The notes under the pieces were generated by a model that made no database searches, was not told the origin of the DNA, and was given only the letters and a program-made list of their open reading frames with translations. Positions 23,860 to 32,787 of a DNA stretch of 64,000 nt are shown one piece after another. The DNA lies in contig CAYMYN010000006.1 in the NCBI GenBank assembly GCA_964394665.1, positions 136,619 to 200,618 on the forward strand, in the 5' to 3' direction. Position 1 is the first letter of the stretch; every line of letters begins with the position of its first letter. The position numbers and the translations under genes were made by a program. This DNA is from CAYMYN01 sp964394665 (lineage in GTDB: Bacteria; Planctomycetota; UBA1135; GCA-002686595).

Positions 23860-26790
23860 TCAGTCCGCGCTATCGTCCGCGCCCGGATAGCCCGCCTCCA
23901 AGGGGCGCGCGAAAGGCTGCTCCTGCGCGGCGCGGCGTTTTTCCACCCAGGCCAGGGCCTCGGACAGGATCCGCTCGCGCCAGGCAAGGAGCTGCGCATC
24001 CTCCGGGGCTTCGGCCAGCAGCGCCTCGACCTGTTCGAGGGCCGTGGGCCAGGCGCCGCGCCGCACGGCCTCCTCGGCGAGCAGACGCGCGGGCCGCGTA
24101 TCTTCGGGGAAACGCAGGGCCCACTCGTGGACCAGCGCCTCGAAGGGGCTGTGGGCGTAGCGCCGCGCGAGGCCGGCGAAGATCTCGAACTGGTCTACGT
24201 CGGCTTCGGGCCAGTCGAGGATGCGCAGCAGGTCGCGGCCGGCGTCCTGGGGCCGCGGGGGGCGCTGCACCGAAGTTTGGGTGTCGAGAAGGCTCTTGGC
24301 GTAGACGCGCCAGTAGTCGGAGGCCAGAGAAGAGTTCTTCAGCAAGGAAGGACGAGTTTGGCCGAGCGCGTAGAGGGCTTCGGCCTCCTCTAGCTTGGCC
24401 ACCATCGCATCCGGAGTGTCCTGTGGACGCGTCTCCATGACGCAGGCTGCGAGGAGGTGATAGGTGAGGCCGTCCCCGTGGTGTTCGAGCATCCCGCGCA
24501 GGACGGTCTCCGCCTGCTCCCACCGTCCCCATTGGATGTGCCCCAATGCCTGCAACATCGGCGCGAGGCCGCGGCGCAGGCTGGGGATCGTGATCAGGTA
24601 GTCGCTCCATCCCCCCGCGGCCATGAGCGGCGGGCGGCGGCGAGTGCCGACGAAGAACCGCTGCGCGCCGGCAAGCAGGTTCCCCCGCGCGCTGCCCGCG
24701 ATCCAGTTCGCGATGTGGTCCGCGGCCAGGGCGGCGGAGAGATCCTCGCTGAGGGCAAAAAATCCCTCGACCCGCTCCGGTCCGAGCTTGCCCTCGAGAT
24801 CGCGCCGAAATCCAGCGGGATCGAGCCCCTGCTTGCCGAGGACGCGCATCATGGCCTGGAGCAGGACGGGCGTCGGGTCGTCCGGGTACAGGACCGCGAA
24901 CATGCGAGCTTGTTCCTGCGCTTCCTCGAAACGCCCGCTGGTGAAGAGGGTCGAGAGCAGGAAGGAGTGCGCCAGGTAGTGGGTCGGATCGTGTTTCACC
25001 GCGTCGCGCAGGAGCTCGAGGGCCCGATCGCTGTGTGGGGCCACGATCCCTTCGGCGAGGGTACGCTCGGCGGGCTGGAGCTCGAGGTTCAGCGCCCGCT
25101 CGAGCTCGCGCACCCCCTCCTCCTCGGGAAGACCGAGCAGGAAGTGCAGCGCCCCCAGGCGCACGTGGGTCGGGCCAGCGAAGGCGCCGAGGTCGGGCTC
25201 CGTGGCGAGGGCCTGGAACTCCTCGAGCGCAACCTCGCGTTCGTAGCGCGCGAGTCGCGCGTCGGCCGCGCGGTAGCGGAGCTCGATCCCGTCGGGATAG
25301 CCCGCTTCGCGAGCAGCGTCGACCTGCTCCAGCACCTCGCCCCAGTCGCCGCGGCGCGCGGCCAGCTCGGCGTTGCGTACGTGCGCCTCGCCCAGACGGT
25401 GGCGACTTTCCTGTAGGGCCTGGTCGCGTTCCACGCCGATCTCCCGTTCGCGCTCCAGGGATGCGCCCAACTCCTGGGCCCGTACCTTGAGTTCCTCCTG
25501 GGTCCCGAGTAGCGCGCGGTTTGCGCGCAGGTTTGCGGCCAGCAGGGTCGTTACCGTCAGGAATGTGAGTGCCGCGAAGGCCGCCGCTGCGCTACGGCCA
25601 GGGTTGCGGCGCACGACCTTGATCGCGCGCTCGAGCACGCTCGGCGGTGCGACCGAGACCGGTTCGTGGGCCAGGAAGCGGCGCAGATCGGCCGCCAGGG
25701 TGGCCATCGAGGGATAGCGGCGCCCCAGGTCGGGCTCGAGCGCACGCAGCGTGATCGCGGCCAGCTCGCGCGGCAGTTTCGGACGCAGGGCCCGTGGGTC
25801 GGGCGGACTGCAGCGCCGCAGGTCGTCGGCCGAGCGCAGGCTGGCGCCGTAGGGCAGCTCGAGGGTCAGCAGCTCATAGAGCACGACGCCCAGGCTGAAG
25901 ACGTCGGCGCGCGCGTCGAGCTCGGTGCCCTTCGGGTCGATGTGCTCGGGGCTCATGTAGCCCAGCGTGCCCACGGCTAGGTTCAGGCTGAGGCCCGACT
26001 CGTCGCGGATGCGCGCCAGGCCGAAATCGGTGACCTTGGCTCGGTCCTCGGGCGAGAGCAGGACGTTCTCAGGCTTGAGGTCGCGGTGGATCACACCGCA
26101 TGCATGCGCTGCGGCCATCGCCTCGGCGATCTCCGCCACGATGCGGGCGCAAGTGCGTTCGTACCCGACGGGCAGTCGCTCGAGGCGGCGCATCAGCTCG
26201 AGGAACGCATACAGATCGCGCGCGCCGGGTATCAGCTCCATCGCGATCCAGGCGAGGTTGCCCAGCCTCCCGTAGGCGTAGAGGCCCACGATACCGGGGT
26301 GTGCGAGGCGGCCGGCCGCCCGCGCCTCGCGGGCGAAGAGCTTCAGGTTCGACCGGGTGAGCCGATCGGGGCGAACGAATTTGAGCGCGACCAGGCGCTC
26401 GCCCAGGTTGAGTTGGTGCGCGCTCCACACCTCGCCCATGCCGCCTCCGCCGATGCGCTTCTCGAGTCGGAAGCCGTCGACCAGGCGCCCCTCCACGAGC
26501 TCGGTGGCGGGCAACACCCGCTCGCGTTCGTGTCCGCGGAAGAGAGCGAAGGCGGCTTCGACGCCCTCGGGCGACTCGCCGGGATCGAGCGCCATGGCCG
26601 GCACGTGGGGATCAACCACCAGCCACTCGTCGTGCAGGCGCCGCAGTTCCTCGACATGGGCGGGATGCGCGTTGCAGAATTCCTCGAACGGTGGCGCCTG
26701 GGCCTGCTCGCGCAGCGTCAGCCATGCGGCGAAGCGGCTCTCGGCTGGGGAGGATTCCGGTCCGTCCTCGTGCGGATTGTATGCGCTCAT
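23860..26790 (-). CDS. Ser/Thr protein kinase with transmembrane helix and TPR-like C-terminus
   Basis: In this 976-residue protein, residues 107-385 form a Hanks-type kinase: glycine loop IGGGGMGEV at 113-121, catalytic lysine in VALKF near 137, HRDLKPEN at 235-242 and DFG at 255-257. A single hydrophobic segment near 398-417 (FAALTFLTVTTLLAANL) anchors it, followed by a coiled-coil stretch to about 460. The rest is a long periplasmic helical-repeat region (AELAARRGDWGEVLEQVDAA, later RFEEAQEQARMFAVLYPDDP). The N-terminal 100 residues are an adaptor-like acidic helical domain common before planctomycetal kinases. It lies 44 nt downstream of an ECF sigma gene in the same direction, an ECF/kinase pairing frequent in Planctomycetota, where the kinase may control the sigma factor by phosphorylation. 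Confidence 0.9.
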   Translation of the reverse strand: MSAYNPHEDGPESSPAESRFAAWLTLREQAQAPPFEEFCNAHPAHVEELRRLHDEWLVVDPHVPAMALDPGESPEGVEAAFALFRGHERERVLPATELVEGRLVDGFRLEKRIGGGGMGEVWSAHQLNLGERLVALKFVRPDRLTRSNLKLFAREARAAGRLAHPGIVGLYAYGRLGNLAWIAMELIPGARDLYAFLELMRRLERLPVGYERTCARIVAEIAEAMAAAHACGVIHRDLKPENVLLSPEDRAKVTDFGLARIRDESGLSLNLAVGTLGYMSPEHIDPKGTELDARADVFSLGVVLYELLTLELPYGASLRSADDLRRCSPPDPRALRPKLPRELAAITLRALEPDLGRRYPSMATLAADLRRFLAHEPVSVAPPSVLERAIKVVRRNPGRSAAAAFAALTFLTVTTLLAANLRANRALLGTQEELKVRAQELGASLEREREIGVERDQALQESRHRLGEAHVRNAELAARRGDWGEVLEQVDAAREAGYPDGIELRYRAADARLARYEREVALEEFQALATEPDLGAFAGPTHVRLGALHFLLGLPEEEGVRELERALNLELQPAERTLAEGIVAPHSDRALELLRDAVKHDPTHYLAHSFLLSTLFTSGRFEEAQEQARMFAVLYPDDPTPVLLQAMMRVLGKQGLDPAGFRRDLEGKLGPERVEGFFALSEDLSAALAADHIANWIAGSARGNLLAGAQRFFVGTRRRPPLMAAGGWSDYLITIPSLRRGLAPMLQALGHIQWGRWEQAETVLRGMLEHHGDGLTYHLLAACVMETRPQDTPDAMVAKLEEAEALYALGQTRPSLLKNSSLASDYWRVYAKSLLDTQTSVQRPPRPQDAGRDLLRILDWPEADVDQFEIFAGLARRYAHSPFEALVHEWALRFPEDTRPARLLAEEAVRRGAWPTALEQVEALLAEAPEDAQLLAWRERILSEALAWVEKRRAAQEQPFARPLEAGYPGADDSAD

Positions 26791-26834
26791 GTCGGCTCGG
26801 GATAGGGCGCGTGGGGACGTGAAGAGCGTCGGTG

Positions 26835-27506
26835 TCAGCAGGAATCGCGCAGCCTGGGCGCAAGGACACGGCGCAGTGCGATCCAGGCACGCTGGTGCAG
26901 TTGGCGCGCGGCCTCCGGGCTTGGCCGCTCGAGCGCGTTGGTGATGTGCTCCCAGCCCGCCCCGCAGTAGTCGCGCAAGTACACAACCTCGCGCTGGTCC
27001 GCGGGCAGCTCGGCAACGGCCTGGTCAAGCATCTCGCGCAGCTCCGCGCGCCAAGCCAGATCGCCGACCGAATCGCCCCCCTGTTCCGGCTCGAAGGGCC
27101 CGCGCGAGCCGTCGGGTCGAGCATCGAGGGGGACCTCGCGGTCGATGTCGTTCTTTCCCGCGGCGAGCTTGTCGGCCGCGTCCCGGATCTGGTTGGTGGC
27201 GATCGTCGCCAGCCAGCGCAGCAGGGCCGGCGCGTCGCGGGCCTCGAAGTGCTCGAGGTGCGGTAGGGCGGCCAGGTAGGTCTGCTGGACGATGTCCATC
27301 GAATCGTGGCGCAGGCGCACTTTGGCGCCGAGCTGGATGCGCACCATGCGCCGCAGCCGATCCTCGTAGTGGGTCAAGAGCTCCTCGAGGGCGGGGCGAT
27401 CCCCGGCGCGGGCGCGCTCCCAGAGCACGACCGAGGAGCGCGGATCGGCGAGCTCCCCGGGGGTTAGGGTTGCATCGGGAACGATGGCTCGGCGGGCGTC
27501 GGTCAT
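26835..27506 (-). CDS. ECF-type RNA polymerase sigma factor
   Basis: The 223-residue protein starts at ATG 27506. Region 2 contains LTHYEDRLRRMVRIQL and DSMDIVQQTYLAALPHLEHF, the -10 recognition region, at residues about 45-88. Region 4 contains AVAELPADQREVVYLRDYCG and GWEHITNALERPSPEAARQL near 167-205, the helix-turn-helix that reads the -35. The linker of about 50 residues between the regions is longer than usual. Its neighbour on the same strand is a transmembrane Ser/Thr kinase, with no anti-sigma gene present, which supports regulation through the kinase (inference). No clear -10 box is visible upstream in the 270-nt divergent region. Confidence 0.88.
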   Translation of the reverse strand: MTDARRAIVPDATLTPGELADPRSSVVLWERARAGDRPALEELLTHYEDRLRRMVRIQLGAKVRLRHDSMDIVQQTYLAALPHLEHFEARDAPALLRWLATIATNQIRDAADKLAAGKNDIDREVPLDARPDGSRGPFEPEQGGDSVGDLAWRAELREMLDQAVAELPADQREVVYLRDYCGAGWEHITNALERPSPEAARQLHQRAWIALRRVLAPRLRDSC

Positions 27507-27776
27507 GGCTGGAGTGTCGTCGCGGGTCCTGGTCGATGCCACGGGGGACGGCCGGCGCGGATGCCGGGTCCCTGGCTCCAAGGGGAAGGGTGGCGGTTTC
27601 GTGCCGCGTTTTTCGGCCGAGGCTCGCTGGGCGCGCGCCCGATCGCCGGCGGCCCCTTGCCGGTTCCGGGGGCGCTCGGCATGCTTCTGGGGCCACACCG
27701 GGGGGAGACGTGCCCCGTGGCCCAACCCCTGCTTGGAAAGGCATCCACACCGATCGGGGTCCACGAGGGGGCCTGC

Positions 27777-29495
27777 GTGACGCCGTTCCCCGCGCAAGCG
27801 TTGGAGCTGGCCGAGGCGGCCGCCGAGTCCTCGAAGCTGCTCGAGGCCGCTTCGCTCGTGGTGCTGCCGTTCGCCCACGAGGACCTCGCCATCCTGGCCG
27901 GCGCCTACGCCGTGCTGAACGGGGTCCTGCCGTTGGCGCTGGTCGCCGCCTGCCTCTACGGCGGGATCGTGGTCAGCGACGTGGCGCTGTATGGCCTGGG
28001 GGTCGCCGCCCGGCGCGTGCCGTTGCTCGAGCGCTGGGCGGTGAGCGGCCGAGCCGGCGGACTGGGCGCGAGGCTCAAGCGCAACGTGTTCTGGATCGTC
28101 GCCGTGTGCCGCGTCGTGCCCGGGGCGATGTTCGTGACCTTCGTGGCCTGCGGCTGGAGCGGCGTCTCGCTGCGCCGCTTCTCGGCCGCCAGCCTGGTCG
28201 TGTCCGCCGTGTACTTGCCGATCATGCTGCTGCTCGCGTTCAGCGTCGGGGAGAGCCTCGTGGGGCGGATGGGCAACTGGACCTGGCCCCTGCTGGCGGG
28301 CGCGCTGCTCGTCCTGGGGCTCCTGCGCAAACGCCTGACGTCCTTCGCCACCGGCGGCGAGGCGGAGGCGACCCTCGAGGAGCCAGTCTGGCTCGACGCA
28401 TTGCCCGATGCGCAGGCGCGCACGGCCGCCGTGGCCGCCGCCGAACGCATCCCGCCGCTGATCTTCTACGCGCCCCTGGCGTTGAGTTGGCTGGCGCTCG
28501 CCCTGCGGCATCGCAGCCTGAGCCTGCCCGCCTGCGCCAACCCCCACATCCCGACCGGCGGCATGTGGGGCGAGTCGAAGGGCGACTACTTCGAGCAGGT
28601 CGGGTCCGACCAGCGGCGTTGGATCGCGCGCAACGTGCGCCTCGAGCGCACGGCGGACCTCGAGCGCGACCTCGCGGCGGCCCTGGGCGCGATCGAGGCC
28701 GAGGGCATCGCCTTCCCGCTGGTGGCCAAACCCGACATCGGCTGGCACGGCTACGGCGTGCGGCGCATCGCCGACGCGGGCGAGCTGCGCGAGTACCTGG
28801 CCCGCTTCCCGGTGGGGGAGCGGTACCTGTTGCAGCGCCTGGTGCCCTACGTCGGCGAGGCGGCGGTGCTCTACGCGCGTCACCCGGACGAGCCGACCGG
28901 CCGCATCGAGGGCCTGACCTTCCGCTACTTCCCGCACGTCGTCGGGGACGGCGCCTCGAGCGTGGCCGAGCTGGTGCGCGCCGATCCGCGCGCGCGCTGG
29001 AAGGCCAGCCTGCACCTGGGCGCCGACCCGACCCACCGCGGGTTGCCGCGCGAGGAGCTGGCGCGCGTCCCGGCCCGCGGCGAGATCGTGCAGCTCGCCT
29101 TCGTCGGCAATCAGCGCGCGGGCGGCATCTACCGCGACGCGCGGCGCGTCATCACGCCCGAGCTCACGGCGCGCTTCGACGCCATCAGCCGCAGCCTGCC
29201 CGACTTCTGCTACGGCCGCTACGACATCCGCTTCGAGTCCTCGGCCGCCCTGGCCGCCGGCGAGGGCTTCGAGATCGTCGAGATCAACGGCATCGGCGGC
29301 GAGGCCATCGACGTCTGGGATCCCGCGCGCACCGTGGCCCAGACCTACCGCGGCCTCTTCCGCCAACAACGCCTGCTGTTCGAGATCGCCGCCGCCAACC
29401 GCCGCCGCGGCTTCCGTCCCCCCGGCATCCGCGCCTTCCTCGCCCCCGCCTGGAGCCAGACGCGCCTGATCGCCCGCTATCCGCGCTCGGAATGA
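27777..29495 (+). CDS. Fusion of DedA-like membrane domain and ATP-grasp domain
   Basis: The 572-residue protein has two parts. Residues about 30-190 are a DedA/SNARE-associated-like membrane domain with several hydrophobic segments: LPFAHEDLAILAGAYAVLNG, then CRVVPGAMFVTFVACGW and the loop GVSLRRFSAASLVV. From about residue 280 comes a soluble ATP-grasp ligase fold. It shows FPLVAKPDIGWHGYGV (ATP-binding lysine and glycine loop) near 318, RYLLQRLVPYVGEAAVLYAR near 350, and the metal-binding end FEIVEINGIGGEA near 500. Family members join an acid to an amine or thiol using ATP; the substrate is unknown. I start at GTG 27777; ATG 27681 would add 32 residues that look non-coding. The 270 nt upstream separate it from the divergent sigma gene. 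Confidence 0.75.
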   Translation: MTPFPAQALELAEAAAESSKLLEAASLVVLPFAHEDLAILAGAYAVLNGVLPLALVAACLYGGIVVSDVALYGLGVAARRVPLLERWAVSGRAGGLGARLKRNVFWIVAVCRVVPGAMFVTFVACGWSGVSLRRFSAASLVVSAVYLPIMLLLAFSVGESLVGRMGNWTWPLLAGALLVLGLLRKRLTSFATGGEAEATLEEPVWLDALPDAQARTAAVAAAERIPPLIFYAPLALSWLALALRHRSLSLPACANPHIPTGGMWGESKGDYFEQVGSDQRRWIARNVRLERTADLERDLAAALGAIEAEGIAFPLVAKPDIGWHGYGVRRIADAGELREYLARFPVGERYLLQRLVPYVGEAAVLYARHPDEPTGRIEGLTFRYFPHVVGDGASSVAELVRADPRARWKASLHLGADPTHRGLPREELARVPARGEIVQLAFVGNQRAGGIYRDARRVITPELTARFDAISRSLPDFCYGRYDIRFESSAALAAGEGFEIVEINGIGGEAIDVWDPARTVAQTYRGLFRQQRLLFEIAAANRRRGFRPPGIRAFLAPAWSQTRLIARYPRSE

Positions 29496-29559
29496 GGGCT
29501 CGGGAGTCGGTGCCTGTCCTGGGAGCCCCGCAGGCCTGTTCGGGTCCACGCGCAGGCTC

Positions 29560-29565
29560 TACCGT
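29560..29565 (+). promoter_or_regulatory. Candidate -10 element TACCGT, leaderless spacing
   Basis: TACCGT is followed by six bases and then ATG 29572, the same geometry as TACGTT before the HAD/kinase gene at 12176. Confidence 0.4.
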
Positions 29566-29571
29566 GGCCGC

Positions 29572-32500
29572 ATGAGTCCCGCTCCCACGGGGTCGGCTCC
29601 GGACGCCGGGCCCGCCGACGAAGGCCTGCGTGCCTTCGGTCACTACCGATTGCTGAAGGAACTCGGCCGCGGCGCCCAGGGCGTCGTTTTCCTCGCCCAG
29701 GACGGTCAGCTCCAGCGCAAGGTGGCGCTCAAGATGCTCGAGGGCCGCAACCTCTCGGACGTCGTGCGCGGCCGCTTCCAGCGCGAGGCGGAGGTCACCT
29801 CGCGCCTCTCGCACCCGGGGATCTGCGGCATCTACGAGGTCGGCGAGATCGAGGGCGTGCCCTACATCGCCATGCAGTACGTGCGCGGCACGACGCTGGC
29901 CGAGATGATCGAGGAGGCGCGCCGCGGGGGCGGGCACGGCGCGGCGCACCACACGGGTTCCTCCCTGACGGGCAAGGACTCCCTCCAGGACGTGTTGGCG
30001 CTCGTGGAGCGCATCGCGCGGGCGCTGCACGTCGCGCACGAGGCCGGCCTCGTCCACCGCGACATCAAGCCGGCCAACATCATGGTCTCGCCGGAGGGCG
30101 AGCCGGTGCTGCTCGACTTCGGCCTCGCGCGCGACGTCGAGGACCAGGGCCACACGTTGACCGAGACGGGGACGGTCCTGGGCACGCCGGCCTACATGGC
30201 GGCCGAGCAGCTCCGGGGCGCCCGCGACCAGATCGACCGGCGCACCGACGTGTACGCCCTGGGCGTCACGCTCTACGAGTGCCTGACCCTGCGCCGCCCG
30301 TTCGAGTCCCAGTCCTTCGAGGAGCTGTTCCAACTCATCCTGCAGGGCACGCCCGTCTCGCCGCGGCGCCTCAACCCGCGCATCCCACCCGACCTGGCGA
30401 CGATCGTCGAGGTGGCGATGGAGCGCGACCGCGCCCGGCGCTACCCCAGCGCCCTGGCCCTGGCCGAGGACCTCCGGCGCCTACGTTCCTTCGAGCCGAT
30501 CCAGGCCAAGGCCGCCGGGGTCCTGACCCGTGCCTGGAAGTGGGCCCGGCGCCGGCCGGCGATCGCCACCGCGAGCGCGGCGCTGGTCTGCTTCGTCTTC
30601 GCGGGGATGGCGCTGTTCCTCGGGCGCGACCTCTCGCGTCGCGCCCAGGTGCGCGGACATCTCGAGCGCGCCGCGGCCCTGCTCGCCGCGGGGGATGCGG
30701 AGGGCGGCATCGTCGCCGTGGCCCAGGCGCGCGCCCTCGCGCCGCGCTCGGTCGCGGCGGTCGAGCTGGAGACGCGCCTCGAAGAAGCCCGCCGCGCGGC
30801 CCAGGTCGAGGAGCGTCGGCGTGCCGACCTCGCCGCCGCGGCGGCCGCCATCGGGGAGGCTCGGGCCTTCGAGCGCGAGCACGGGGAGCTGCGCGCGCGC
30901 ATCCTCGCGCAGCAGGAGACGCTCGCGATCGAGCACAAGCGGGTCGGCTCGGCGGCCGCGCCCGCCGACGCGCGGGCGGCCTTCGCCGCCGGCCAGGAGG
31001 AACTGCGGCGCTTGGTCCTGAAGGACGAGGAGTCGCTCCAGCGCGCGCGCGAGGCCCTCGAGCGCGCCGCGCGCTTCGAGGCCAACTGGGGCACGTCGCC
31101 CCAGACCGAGGCGGCTTTCGCCGCGTTCTACCTGAACCGCTGGCGCGAGGCCGTCGAGACCCGTGATGGCCTGCGCGAGTCGATCTTCGGCGCTCTCGTC
31201 GAGCGCCACGACGCGGCGGGCGCACACCGCGACGAGCTGCTCGGCCGCGGCACGTTTCGCATCGGCGGTCTGCCGCCGGGCGGCGAGGTCTTCCTGTTCC
31301 GCTACGAGCCGTACGAAACGCAGCGGCCGGGGGCCGTGCTCCCGCGCCTCGTGCCGGTCGCGACCGGGGGCATCGGTGTCTGTCGCGAGGGACCGTGGGC
31401 CCTGGACTTCCATACAGGTGATGCTTGCCTGGTCGTGGCGGCTGTCGCCCCGGAAAGCGCCGCGGCCCGCGCCGGTCTCCGCGCGGGCGACCTCGTGATC
31501 GCGCTCGACGGCCAACCCGTAGGGGACGGACTCTTCGTGGCCGAACCGCCAGCGGAGGGCCTCCCCGGTTTGGCCTTCCACCGGCGCATCGCGGCCCTGA
31601 ACGGCTGGCCCGTCGAACAGGCACTCGACTGGGAGCGGCTGCCCGTGCTGGGTGAGGGTCGCGGGGATCGCATTCGTTTCCACGGCGAGGACGCGGAGAT
31701 CGAGTTCCCTCGCGGGGCTCTCGAGACGGTCACGGCACACGAGCTGCTCGAGCGTGGAGGGCGCGCACCGATCGAGGTCGCGTGCCTGAAGGATGGGGAG
31801 CTCCTGCACTTGCGCCTGGCGGCCGGCGAACGGGCGGGACTCGCCCTGGAACCCAGCGCAAACGCGCTGATCCGTTCGCCCGAGAATCGCGTCGATGTCG
31901 GGCGCGAGCTGGCCTGCGACCCGGGCTCCTACCTCGCCCTGGTGCTCGCCCCGGGGCACGAGCCGCAGCGTGTGGCCTTCGTCGTCCCGCGCCAGGGGCA
32001 GGTGTCGGTCGAGGTGCGCCTGCTGCCGCAGGGCGCCTCGCCCCCGGGCTTCGTGCGCGTCCCCGGCGGTCCCTTCGTGCGGGCGGGGGATCCCGCGGCC
32101 AAGGAGCCGGCGGTCGGCGAGGTGGTCCACCTACCGGGATTCTGGATCGCGCGGCGCGAGCTCGACAACGCGGCCTGGAGCGAGTTCCTCGCCGATCCAG
32201 CGGTGCAGGAGCGCATCGCGGCCTCCCCCGAGCCGATCCTCGTCCCGCGCGAGCGCCAGGGCCCGATGCCGGCCGAGAACCTCGGTGGGCCGACGACCCC
32301 GGTCATGGGCCTCTCCAGGTTGGACGCGCAGGCCTACCTCGACTGGCTCAACGCGCGCGCCACGGCGGCCGGCGAGGCATGGGAGTACGACCTCGCGAGC
32401 GCGGCCGAGTGGGAGAAGGCGGCGCGCGGCGTGGACGGCCGCACCTTCCCCTGGGGCGATCGGTGGGACAACGACCTGTGCGTGACCCTGTTGCGCAAGC

Positions 32501-32787
32501 CCTATTGGATGCACGACGTGCCGGGCGGCTTCGAGCCGCGCGACGAATCACCGTGGGGCGTGCAGGACCTCGCCGGGCATCGACGCGAGTGGACCGCTGA
32601 GCTGTACGGCCCGCCGAACGAGCGCGTCACGCTCTACCAGCTCCGCGGCGGCTCGTGGCGCGACGAACGCGAGCAGGACTTTCGCGCCGCGTCCGTCAAC
32701 TTCGGCGATCAGTCCTGGGCCGCGGGCATCACCGGCCTGCGCCTGGTGGCCCGCGAGCGGCGCACGGGCTCCCCTTCGGGTCAGTAG
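29572..32787 (+). CDS. Ser/Thr kinase with PDZ and formylglycine-enzyme-like (FGE/SUMF1) domains
   Basis: In this 1071-residue protein, residues 24-300 are a Hanks kinase: LGRGAQGVVF loop, VALKM lysine, HRDIKPAN at 162-169, and a DFG in LLDFGLARDV. A membrane helix at about 331-350 (ALVCFVFAGMALFLGR) is followed by alanine/glutamate-rich coiled coils to about 520. A PDZ-like segment lies at about 620-660 (SAAARAGLRAGDLVIALDG). The C-terminal 240 residues are an FGE-sulfatase-like domain, from FVRVPGGPFVRAGD near 825 through SAAEWEKAARG and FPWGDRWDN to YQLRGGSWRDE. This fold is used by formylglycine-generating enzymes and by non-catalytic binding domains. The PDZ and FGE modules would be periplasmic, the kinase cytoplasmic, so this looks like a transmembrane sensor kinase. 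Its stop overlaps the convergent gene by 7 bp. Confidence 0.9.
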   Translation: MSPAPTGSAPDAGPADEGLRAFGHYRLLKELGRGAQGVVFLAQDGQLQRKVALKMLEGRNLSDVVRGRFQREAEVTSRLSHPGICGIYEVGEIEGVPYIAMQYVRGTTLAEMIEEARRGGGHGAAHHTGSSLTGKDSLQDVLALVERIARALHVAHEAGLVHRDIKPANIMVSPEGEPVLLDFGLARDVEDQGHTLTETGTVLGTPAYMAAEQLRGARDQIDRRTDVYALGVTLYECLTLRRPFESQSFEELFQLILQGTPVSPRRLNPRIPPDLATIVEVAMERDRARRYPSALALAEDLRRLRSFEPIQAKAAGVLTRAWKWARRRPAIATASAALVCFVFAGMALFLGRDLSRRAQVRGHLERAAALLAAGDAEGGIVAVAQARALAPRSVAAVELETRLEEARRAAQVEERRRADLAAAAAAIGEARAFEREHGELRARILAQQETLAIEHKRVGSAAAPADARAAFAAGQEELRRLVLKDEESLQRAREALERAARFEANWGTSPQTEAAFAAFYLNRWREAVETRDGLRESIFGALVERHDAAGAHRDELLGRGTFRIGGLPPGGEVFLFRYEPYETQRPGAVLPRLVPVATGGIGVCREGPWALDFHTGDACLVVAAVAPESAAARAGLRAGDLVIALDGQPVGDGLFVAEPPAEGLPGLAFHRRIAALNGWPVEQALDWERLPVLGEGRGDRIRFHGEDAEIEFPRGALETVTAHELLERGGRAPIEVACLKDGELLHLRLAAGERAGLALEPSANALIRSPENRVDVGRELACDPGSYLALVLAPGHEPQRVAFVVPRQGQVSVEVRLLPQGASPPGFVRVPGGPFVRAGDPAAKEPAVGEVVHLPGFWIARRELDNAAWSEFLADPAVQERIAASPEPILVPRERQGPMPAENLGGPTTPVMGLSRLDAQAYLDWLNARATAAGEAWEYDLASAAEWEKAARGVDGRTFPWGDRWDNDLCVTLLRKPYWMHDVPGGFEPRDESPWGVQDLAGHRREWTAELYGPPNERVTLYQLRGGSWRDEREQDFRAASVNFGDQSWAAGITGLRLVARERRTGSPSGQ

